Positions 1 to 4,778 of a DNA stretch of 6,100 nt are shown piece after piece (the first letter of the stretch is position 1; each line of letters starts with the position of its first letter). This stretch comes from Trueperaceae bacterium (lineage in GTDB: Bacteria > Deinococcota > Deinococci > Deinococcales > Trueperaceae). The DNA is taken from assembly GCA_007130445.1 (NCBI GenBank), contig SLSM01000153.1, positions 1-6,100 on the forward strand, read 5' to 3'. The notes under the pieces are model-generated. The model was not told where the DNA came from. It ran no database searches and worked only from the letters and a program-made list of their open reading frames with translations. The position numbers and the translations under genes are program-made.

Positions 1-2
1 AG

Positions 3-1448
3 ATGCGTCCATCTGCCGCCGTGCACACAGGCCGTACCGGCCGCGTCGTCACCACGCTCATCGTCGGGCTCACCCTGATCCTGGCTTCGTGCGGAACGCA
101 GCCGCCCCCGGCCACGCTCACGCTGTCCAGCGTCACCGCCGTGCCCGGGCAGCTCTTCTTCTATGACCTGTCCGGCGAGCACATCCGAGGCGACGCCGCC
201 GTGTACGTGTGCGACGTGGAGGCGCCCGAGCCAGCCGTGGTCACCGCAACCGGTGACATCGTCCCCGGAACCAGCCGCGCCGGCGTCGTGATCCGCTTCC
301 GCATGCCCTACCTGGGACCCGTTCAACGCGACTGTGACGTTCGCGTCGAACAACCTTCCGCGGATGGGGTCGAGGTCGCAGCGCTCGCAACCACGCTCGC
401 CTACACGCCGCCCCTCGCGCTTTCGGACCTCGTGGCGGTGAACGCAACGCCGAACTACGACCTGTTCGGCGCGAACATCCGAGGCGACGCCGCCGTGTTC
501 GTGTGCAACGTACGGGCGGCTGCGGCGGTGGTCCGCGACGCCGACGGTGAGATCGTCGGCGTCACCAGCCGCGCCGGTGCGGTCGTGCGGTTCCGGGTCC
601 CGGACCTCGGATCCGACGCGCTGGACTGCGAGGTACGCGTCGAGCAGCGCCTCGGTGACGAGGTCGAGGTCGCGGTGCTGGCGACGACGCTCGCCTTCAG
701 CAAGTGGATGCCACTCGAAGGCAAGAGGGTCCTCGTCTACACGTCGATCTACTCGGGCAACAGCGAACGGAACCCGCGCGCGCGCTTCGACGCCGCGATC
801 CTGTCGGTCGAGGACGCAGAGGGGCTGAACCTCACGATCGTAGACGGGTCGTTCCAGGAGTACTTCGACGGCGACGTCGCGCTCCGGTTCCGCGATCGCC
901 TCGTCGACGAGGAGTGGGACGCGGTGGTGTTCATCGAGGAGCAGTGGGACATCCCGCGCGATGTGCTGCGAGCCATCTCGAGCTACCTCACCGAGGACTC
1001 CGGGCGGGCGCTCGGCAGCTACTGGCTGCCGTTCGAGGACAGCCGGCGCGGCGCTCGTGCGCGGACGTTCGCGGCGTCGTTCGGCGCGGTCGTCACGCCC
1101 GACGACAACGTCACGCCGGTCGACGGTGGAAGGGTCGGCATAACGTTCTCGGACGGCCTCGCGCAAGGCCTCTCGAGCGCGCAGTACGAACTCGTGAACG
1201 ACGGCTTCTACGTCGCGTCGTACGCCACTCGACTCGACTCCGCACCCGGCGCCATCAGTCTCTGCGACTACCTCGACGCCGCCAACGGCTCGTGCGCCGT
1301 CGGCAACTCGAACTCGACGAGTCTCTACCTCGGCTTCACCCTGGCGCCCCTGGCGGGGTCGACGGCGGGCAGCGATCTCGAGGTGCTCCTCAGCAACGCA
1401 CTCCGCTACGTCATCCTCGACGACGTCGAGCCGCTCGACGGCTTCTGA
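3..1448 (+). CDS. Predicted lipoprotein with two tandem ~98-residue repeats and a GATase/ThuA-like C-terminal domain
   Basis: I do not recognise a named family over the full 481 residues. The N-terminus is a lipoprotein signal: a basic stretch, a hydrophobic core and the lipobox L-A-S-C with Cys30, so the mature protein should be lipid-anchored outside the cytoplasmic membrane. Residues ~39-134 and ~138-232 are two copies of one module (shared core IRGDAAV, then VC, TSRAG, RVEQ, LATTLA). Each copy has a Cys pair 41 residues apart (C70/C111 and C168/C209), which could be disulfides. The modules are beta-rich and may be Ig-like (inference). Residues ~236-481 start GKRVLVYTSIY, contain WDAVVFIEE, and end with LYLGF...LLSNALRYVIL. 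This order resembles class I glutamine-amidotransferase or ThuA-like folds, but I see no catalytic Cys-His pair, so it is more likely binding than enzymatic. ATG at 3 is used, but only two upstream bases are visible and GTG at 21 is an alternative start. No homologue supports a specific role. Confidence 0.8.
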   Translation: MRPSAAVHTGRTGRVVTTLIVGLTLILASCGTQPPPATLTLSSVTAVPGQLFFYDLSGEHIRGDAAVYVCDVEAPEPAVVTATGDIVPGTSRAGVVIRFRMPYLGPVQRDCDVRVEQPSADGVEVAALATTLAYTPPLALSDLVAVNATPNYDLFGANIRGDAAVFVCNVRAAAAVVRDADGEIVGVTSRAGAVVRFRVPDLGSDALDCEVRVEQRLGDEVEVAVLATTLAFSKWMPLEGKRVLVYTSIYSGNSERNPRARFDAAILSVEDAEGLNLTIVDGSFQEYFDGDVALRFRDRLVDEEWDAVVFIEEQWDIPRDVLRAISSYLTEDSGRALGSYWLPFEDSRRGARARTFAASFGAVVTPDDNVTPVDGGRVGITFSDGLAQGLSSAQYELVNDGFYVASYATRLDSAPGAISLCDYLDAANGSCAVGNSNSTSLYLGFTLAPLAGSTAGSDLEVLLSNALRYVILDDVEPLDGF

Positions 1449-1497
1449 CGCGAGCGTGCGTTCACCGTTTCCGTTCCCGTGAGGCCGCCCGCTGCCC
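1449..1497. other. Short gap between convergent genes, no clear terminator
   Basis: These 49 bases separate the lipoprotein stop from the stop of the exported-protein gene. I find only weak short inverted matches (GAGG at 1481 with CCTC at 1496) and no T-run in either direction, so transcripts from both sides may overlap. Confidence 0.5.
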
Positions 1498-2418
1498 TCA
1501 GGGGAACGCGGTGTGGAAGAAGATGCCGTCGAGGTTGATGTTGGTGCGCACCGCCCCGAGCAGGCGCAGCACGGTGCCGGCGCCGATGCTCGGGCCCTCG
1601 ACCCCGCCCGAGAGCACCCGCACGCCCGCCAACGCCGGGTCGTCGAAGCGGAACACGTCCATCAACCGCTCCGCCCCGAACACGGCCGGCAGCCCCGCGT
1701 CCGGGGGATCGCTCGCCACGACCCGGAAGACCGACTCGCCCTGCTGGCCGAACAGCCCGATCGCCAGGTCCTCCGGGGCGTAGGCGAAACGCTCGAAGCG
1801 CAACGCGCAGCCGTTCATCGCCCCCAGCACCGGCTCGGCGCGCTCATGGCCGCGACCCTCGGCGAGGCGCAGGCCCGGCGCAGGCTCGAACAGGAGCAAC
1901 CGCGGCTGCGGCGTCCAGTTCCAGATCACGGCGAAGAACGTGACCTCGTCGTCGCGTCCGGTCGCGAACACCACCAACGGTCGCAGCGCGGCCGACACGG
2001 CGCCGAGCGTGGCGGCCATGTCGCTCAGCATCCCCTCGCGACCGCCCCCCTGCACGCGTGCGGGCGTCGCTCGGTACCAGCCGGCGAAGCGCGCGTGCAT
2101 CGCCTGCCAGGCGTCCAGGTCGTGCGTCTCGAGCGACCAACCGTCCGGCAACAGGCCCACGGAGGCGACGAAGCGTGCCGCCTCGGCGCCGCGCTCGCCC
2201 GCCGGGATCGGCGCGCGGGGGTTGCGCCACGGTCGCAGCGCCGGCTCGACCTGGCGCACCGCCTCGGCGAGCAGCTCGACGGCCACCACGCCATCGCTCA
2301 CGCCCGGCAGCGGCAGCGCCCGGCGCAACTGCGGCTCGCACACGCCGTCGGCGGCAGCGGCCCAGCCCGCCGTCGCCAGCAGGGCGAGGACGACGGTCAG
2401 TGCGGCCAGCCGCCGCAT
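1498..2418 (-). CDS. Exported protein of unknown function, coupled to the aldehyde dehydrogenase gene
   Basis: This 306-residue protein belongs to no family I can name. It begins MRRLAALTVVLALLATAGWA, a typical Sec signal peptide with likely signal peptidase I cleavage after the AAA at about residue 23, so the mature protein (starting near DGVCEPQ) should lie outside the membrane. There is no lipobox and no other obvious membrane segment. Two cysteines remain after cleavage (C27, C204) and could form a disulfide. The middle has tryptophan-rich stretches (W95, W104, W114, and WNW at 166-168), and the end is RTNINLDGIFFHTAFP. The open frame runs upstream to 3516, but that part is antisense-frame shadow of the dehydrogenase. 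The ATG at 2418 is chosen because it starts the signal peptide and lies two bases after the dehydrogenase stop codon. I see no good Shine-Dalgarno of its own, so translation probably depends on the upstream gene. Function unknown; a role linked to the dehydrogenase substrate is only a guess. Confidence 0.8.
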   Translation of the reverse strand: MRRLAALTVVLALLATAGWAAAADGVCEPQLRRALPLPGVSDGVVAVELLAEAVRQVEPALRPWRNPRAPIPAGERGAEAARFVASVGLLPDGWSLETHDLDAWQAMHARFAGWYRATPARVQGGGREGMLSDMAATLGAVSAALRPLVVFATGRDDEVTFFAVIWNWTPQPRLLLFEPAPGLRLAEGRGHERAEPVLGAMNGCALRFERFAYAPEDLAIGLFGQQGESVFRVVASDPPDAGLPAVFGAERLMDVFRFDDPALAGVRVLSGGVEGPSIGAGTVLRLLGAVRTNINLDGIFFHTAFP

Positions 2419-2420
2419 GG

Positions 2421-3986
2421 TCAGAACAACGCCGCCACGTCGACCTCTTCGCCGGGCTGCACGTAGGCCGTGTCCATCTGCGCCAACTGCAGCCGCCCGG
2501 AGACGTCGTCGTTGACGGCGTGCCAGTAGGTGTAGGCCTCGAGCACCCAGATGCCCGACTCGCGCGTGCCGTTGCCGGAGCCCTTCACGCCGCCGAAGGG
2601 CAGGTGGGCCTCGGCGCCGTTGGTGGTGTTGTTGATCGAGCTCATGCCGGCCTGGATGCGGCTCTTGAAGCGGTACGCCCAGTCGCGGTCCATGGTGTAG
2701 ATCGCGCTCGAGAGGCCGTAGTCGACGGCGTTGGCGGCCTCGATGGCGGCGTCCACCCCGTCGACCTTCACCAGGTTGATGGTCGGCCCGAACACCTCCT
2801 CCTGGAACAGGCGCATCCCGGGCTGCACGCCCGTCCACACGGTCGGCCAACCGTAGTACCCGGCCTCGGGATCGCCGCCGACCCAGCCGGCCGGGGCGTT
2901 GCCCTCGTCGATGCGCCCCTGGCCGTAGGCGAGCGTGGCGCCGTCCTCGCCGCCCCACTCGTAGTGCTCCTGCCAACGCTCGAAGAAGCGCTCGTTGATG
3001 AAGGGGCCGTAGAAGACGTCGTCGTGCGCGACGGGGTCGCCGATGCGCACCTCCGCGACGCGCGCCAGGAAGCGCTCGACGAAGGCGTCGTAGATCGGCG
3101 CGTCGATGATCACGTTGCCCGCCGACGTGCAACGCTGACCGCCGGTCGCGAAGGCGCTGAAGAGCGCGCCCTGCACGGCGTTGTCGAGATCGGCGTCGCG
3201 CAGCACGATCAGCGGGTTCTTGCCACCGAGCTCGAGCGTCGGATGGAGCAGGTTGCGCCCCGCCGCCTCGCCCACCATGCGCCCGACGGCAGTGGAGCCG
3301 GTGAAGGCGAACTTGTCGAGCCGGCCCTCGTCCATCATGTCGATCAGGAACGCGCCCGCGGCGTCCTTGCCGCCGCCGAACACCACGTTCAGCACGCCGG
3401 GCGGCAGGCCGGCCTCCTCGAACAGCCTCGCGAAGGCGTACGACACCGCCGGGGCGTCCTCGGACGGCTTCCACACGATGGTGTTGCCGGTCACGAGGGC
3501 GGGCACGATCTTCCACGACGGCACCGCCACCGGGAAGTTGCCCGCGGTGACGATCCCGACCACGCCGAGCGGTCGGCGGTAGGTGGTGAGCTCCTTGTTC
3601 GGCATCTCGGACGGCACGGTCTGGCCGTAGAGCCGCCGCCCCTCGCTCTGGAAGAAGCGGCAGGTGTCGATCGCCTCCTGCACGCTGCCGCGCGCCTCCT
3701 TCAGCGTCTTGCCCATCTCGCGCGTCACGAGCCTCGAGAGCGACTCCTTCTCGCGCTCGATGGCGTCGCCGACCTTGCCGAGCAGTTCGCCGCGGATCGG
3801 CGCGGGCGTCGTGGACCAGGCCGGGAACGCCGCGCGGGCGGCGATGCAGGCGTCACGCACCTGCTCGCGGGTCGCCTCGGCGAAGACGCCGACGACGTCG
3901 GCGCGGTTGCCGCTCGAGCGGCTCTCGAAGGTGCGTTCTCCGGCGACGACGTGGCCGCCGATCAGGTGACCGTGGGTGGTGGGCAT
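2421..3986 (-). CDS. NAD(P)-dependent aldehyde dehydrogenase (ALDH superfamily)
   Basis: A 521-residue cytosolic enzyme expected to oxidise an aldehyde to the carboxylate with NAD+ or NADP+. All hallmark elements are present in order: TAGNFPVAV with the oxyanion-hole Asn at 150, WKPSE with the cofactor-binding Lys at 173, FTGST at 228-232, LELGGKNP with the general-base Glu at 252, GGQRCTS with the nucleophile Cys at 286, and EEVFGP with Glu at 397. The end (HLPFGGVKGSGNG, then a YTYWHAV segment) is also typical. It is somewhat longer than the ~480-500 residues common in the family, with an extra Gly/Asp-rich stretch at ~345-385 and a C-terminal tail. The sequence leans towards the ALDH7/semialdehyde dehydrogenase type, but the substrate cannot be told. 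The ATG at 3986 is preferred over the GTG at 4043 because a strong GGAGGAG lies five bases upstream and the family's N-terminus (HLIGGHVV) begins there. It is the first gene of a two-gene operon with the exported protein at 1498-2418. Confidence 0.93.
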   Translation of the reverse strand: MPTTHGHLIGGHVVAGERTFESRSSGNRADVVGVFAEATREQVRDACIAARAAFPAWSTTPAPIRGELLGKVGDAIEREKESLSRLVTREMGKTLKEARGSVQEAIDTCRFFQSEGRRLYGQTVPSEMPNKELTTYRRPLGVVGIVTAGNFPVAVPSWKIVPALVTGNTIVWKPSEDAPAVSYAFARLFEEAGLPPGVLNVVFGGGKDAAGAFLIDMMDEGRLDKFAFTGSTAVGRMVGEAAGRNLLHPTLELGGKNPLIVLRDADLDNAVQGALFSAFATGGQRCTSAGNVIIDAPIYDAFVERFLARVAEVRIGDPVAHDDVFYGPFINERFFERWQEHYEWGGEDGATLAYGQGRIDEGNAPAGWVGGDPEAGYYGWPTVWTGVQPGMRLFQEEVFGPTINLVKVDGVDAAIEAANAVDYGLSSAIYTMDRDWAYRFKSRIQAGMSSINNTTNGAEAHLPFGGVKGSGNGTRESGIWVLEAYTYWHAVNDDVSGRLQLAQMDTAYVQPGEEVDVAALF

Positions 3987-3991
3987 GGCGA

Positions 3992-3998
3992 CTCCTCC
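3992..3998 (-). promoter_or_regulatory. Shine-Dalgarno of the aldehyde dehydrogenase gene
   Basis: On the minus strand this reads GGAGGAG, with five bases before the ATG at 3986. It decides the start against the in-frame GTG at 4043, which would add 19 residues without family similarity. Confidence 0.8.
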
Positions 3999-4049
3999 GG
4001 AGCGGGCGTGGAGCGGAGCGAACGCGTTCAGGACGCTGTTCACCTGCTG

Positions 4050-4066
4050 TGCTCACGATACGAGCA
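4050..4066. promoter_or_regulatory. Inverted repeat overlapping a possible -10 element of the aldehyde dehydrogenase operon
   Basis: The two arms TGCTC (4050-4054) and GAGCA (4062-4066) are perfect inverted copies around a 7-base centre. A second overlapping pair, CCTGCT (4043-4048) and AGCAGG (4063-4068), shares the right side. On the minus strand the centre contains TATCGT (4060 to 4055), which fits a TAnnnT -10 element and would start transcription about 60 bases before the dehydrogenase ATG. I see no good -35 hexamer. A symmetric site lying over a -10 is what a repressor operator would look like, but this is inferred from sequence only. Confidence 0.3.
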
Positions 4067-4114
4067 GGCTACCACGGGCGCGTCGCTGGCACGGTCGCAG
4101 TGCAGCTGGGACGA

Positions 4115-4165
4115 CGGCACGAACGGCCGATCCGTCGGCACGTGCCGCGGTCGCGCATCGGCACG
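4115..4165. repeat. Three direct copies of CGGCACG upstream of the hicB-like gene, one within a 12-bp palindrome
   Basis: The 7-mer CGGCACG occurs exactly at 4115-4121, 4136-4142 and 4159-4165, at steps of 21 and 23 bases (about two helical turns). A near copy, TGGCACG, lies at 4087-4093. The middle copy is half of the perfect palindrome CGGCACGTGCCG (4136-4147). Next to it, GCCGA (4126-4130) and TCGGC (4135-4139) form another inverted pair with a 4-base centre. The cluster ends 13 bases before the putative -10 of the HicB/HicA pair, so it could be its operator. Chance recurrence in GC-rich DNA is not excluded. Confidence 0.4.
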
Positions 4166-4178
4166 CACGACGACCGTC

Positions 4179-4184
4179 TACAAT
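4179..4184 (+). promoter_or_regulatory. -10 element for a possibly leaderless hicB-hicA transcript
   Basis: TACAAT differs from the sigma-70 consensus TATAAT at one position and stands out in this GC-rich region. Only six bases (GCCGCC) separate it from the ATG at 4191. Transcription would therefore begin at or next to the start codon, giving a leaderless mRNA. The absence of a Shine-Dalgarno before this ATG agrees. No clear -35 hexamer is seen at the usual distance. Confidence 0.5.
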
Positions 4185-4190
4185 GCCGCC

Positions 4191-4397
4191 ATGAAGGAAC
4201 TCGTGTTCCTGGTCGAAGACGCCCCAGAAGGCGGCTACACGGCACGCGTCCTCGGTGCCGCCATCTTCACCGAGGCGGACGACTGGGACGCACTCCAGGT
4301 GAACGTTCGCGACGCGGTCGACGTCCACTTCGAGCATGACGCTCGCCCCGCGGTCGTCCGGCTCCATCACGTCCGCGACACGCTGATCGCGCTCTAG
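4191..4397 (+). CDS. hicB: HicB-like small protein, probable antitoxin of the HicA-like protein downstream
   Basis: A 68-residue protein beginning MKELVFLVEDAPEGGYTARV, followed by AIFTEADDWDALQVNVRDAV and a short tail rich in Val, Arg and His. This beta-beta-alpha pattern, with GGYTAR and the TEAD...VRDAV helix, matches the partly degraded RNase H fold of HicB-type antitoxins, whose role is to bind and block the cognate HicA RNase. It is short: many HicB proteins continue into a C-terminal helix-turn-helix or ribbon-helix-helix DNA-binding domain, which is absent here. If the operon is autoregulated, the DNA contact must come from elsewhere. The ATG at 4191 is the only sensible start and follows the TACAAT box by six bases. 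The gene ends four bases before the hicA-like start, so the two are almost certainly co-transcribed. Toxin-antitoxin function is inferred from family and pairing. Confidence 0.75.
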   Translation: MKELVFLVEDAPEGGYTARVLGAAIFTEADDWDALQVNVRDAVDVHFEHDARPAVVRLHHVRDTLIAL

Positions 4398-4401
4398 GCG
4401 T

Positions 4402-4653
4402 GTGACGCCGCGACTCCCACGGGACGTCTCAGGGCGCACCGTCATCACGGCCCTCGAGCGCTTCGACGATCGCGTCGTTCGGCGAAGCGGCAGCCACGTG
4501 CGTCTCGAACACCAGGGGCCACCTCCGCACGCAATCACCGTGCCGGACCATCCGGCGCTTCGCCTCGGCACACTCGCTGGGATCGTGGTCGACGTCGCTC
4601 GCGCTCGCTCCCTCACGCGCGACGAGATCGTCGAAGCACCGCGACGAGGTTGA
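4402..4653 (+). CDS. hicA: HicA-like mRNA interferase toxin
   Basis: An 83-residue basic protein with the HicA pattern: LPRDVSGRTVITALERF (first helix), RVVRRSGSHVRLEH (strand with the conserved Gly-Ser-His, His32), HAITVPDHPALRLGTLAGIV (strand and turn) and DVARARSLTRDEIVEA (last helix). HicA toxins have a double-stranded-RNA-binding-like fold and cut mRNA using the conserved His; that residue is present, so the protein looks intact. In place of the usual Gly after the first helix there is Asp-Asp (22-23), which is unusual but not obviously disabling. The start is GTG at 4402, four bases after the hicB-like stop (TAG 4395-4397). There is no convincing Shine-Dalgarno, so translation is probably coupled. 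The order antitoxin-then-toxin is the reverse of the classical hicAB layout, though it occurs in this small-HicB subtype. Activity as a toxin is inferred. Confidence 0.8.
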   Translation: MTPRLPRDVSGRTVITALERFDDRVVRRSGSHVRLEHQGPPPHAITVPDHPALRLGTLAGIVVDVARARSLTRDEIVEAPRRG

Positions 4654-4661
4654 CGAACGCT

Positions 4662-4684
4662 GGCGGCGCCCGTATCGCGCCGCC
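4662..4684 (+). terminator. GC-rich hairpin after hicA, possible terminator without a T-tract
   Basis: GGCGGCGC (4662-4669) pairs perfectly with GCGCCGCC (4677-4684) around a 7-base loop. Three further pairs (GCT 4659-4661 with AGC 4688-4690) are possible across a 3-base bulge. It starts eight bases after the hicA stop codon. No run of T follows, so it may act only weakly as an intrinsic terminator or serve as a 3'-end stabiliser. Confidence 0.4.
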
Positions 4685-4697
4685 GGCAGCGGCCCAA

Positions 4698-4715
4698 CCG
4701 GGACGCTCGTCCCGG
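4698..4715 (+). terminator. Second GC-rich hairpin between hicA and the permease gene
   Basis: CCGGGAC (4698-4704) pairs perfectly with GTCCCGG (4709-4715) around a GCTC loop. It lies just upstream of the candidate -10 at 4728. No T-tract follows. It may be a back-up terminator for the hicBA transcript or part of the promoter region of the permease gene. Confidence 0.35.
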
Positions 4716-4727
4716 GCAGCCGCCGCG

Positions 4728-4733
4728 TACGAT
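4728..4733 (+). promoter_or_regulatory. Possible -10 element of the permease gene
   Basis: TACGAT matches TAnnnT and would place the transcript start near 4740, giving a 5' leader of about 39 bases that consists mainly of the palindrome at 4747-4766 and the ribosome binding site. I see no -35 hexamer at 16-18 bases upstream, so this is tentative. Confidence 0.3.
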
Positions 4734-4746
4734 CACGCGAGACCAC

Positions 4747-4766
4747 CGCGCGCCGCGCGGCGCGCG
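4747..4766. repeat. Perfect 20-base palindrome touching the permease ribosome binding site
   Basis: The left half CGCGCGCCGC is the exact reverse complement of the right half GCGGCGCGCG. In RNA it can fold to an 8-bp all-G/C stem with a 4-base loop, ending immediately before AAGGAG (4767-4772). It could be a DNA operator, a stabilising 5' hairpin, or a structure that tunes ribosome access. The symmetry is directly visible; the role is not. Confidence 0.6.
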
Positions 4767-4772
4767 AAGGAG
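4767..4772 (+). promoter_or_regulatory. Shine-Dalgarno of the permease gene
   Basis: AAGGAG lies six bases before GTG at 4779 and selects that start over the in-frame ATG-less extension that begins near 4650 inside the end of hicA. Confidence 0.75.
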
Positions 4773-4778
4773 ACAGCC

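Noticed and set aside
1448..1499. Possible bidirectional terminator between the convergent genes
   Set aside because: The best stem is four base pairs with an 11-base loop and no T-tract.
704..1783. A 359-codon plus-strand frame overlapping the lipoprotein gene
   Set aside because: Arg-rich shadow of the lipoprotein frame, running through the convergent gene's 3' end.
2419..3516. Upstream extension of the 306-residue exported protein to 672 residues
   Set aside because: The extra part is an out-of-frame reading of the dehydrogenase gene; a signal peptide starts exactly at the ATG at 2418.
3987..4043. Longer dehydrogenase start at GTG 4043
   Set aside because: The added 19 residues lack similarity to the family, and the ATG at 3986 has a far better ribosome binding site.
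2058..4397. A 779-codon open frame on the plus strand across the dehydrogenase operon, ending with the hicB-like gene
   Set aside because: Its body is antisense to a clear aldehyde dehydrogenase and is rich in Arg, Ala, His and Gly, as expected from a GC-rich complementary frame. Only the last 68 codons (the hicB-like gene) are real.
4654..4778. Riboswitch or tRNA-like element before the permease
   Set aside because: The gap shows simple separate hairpins only; I find no purine-riboswitch three-way junction or PyrR-type anti-antiterminator.
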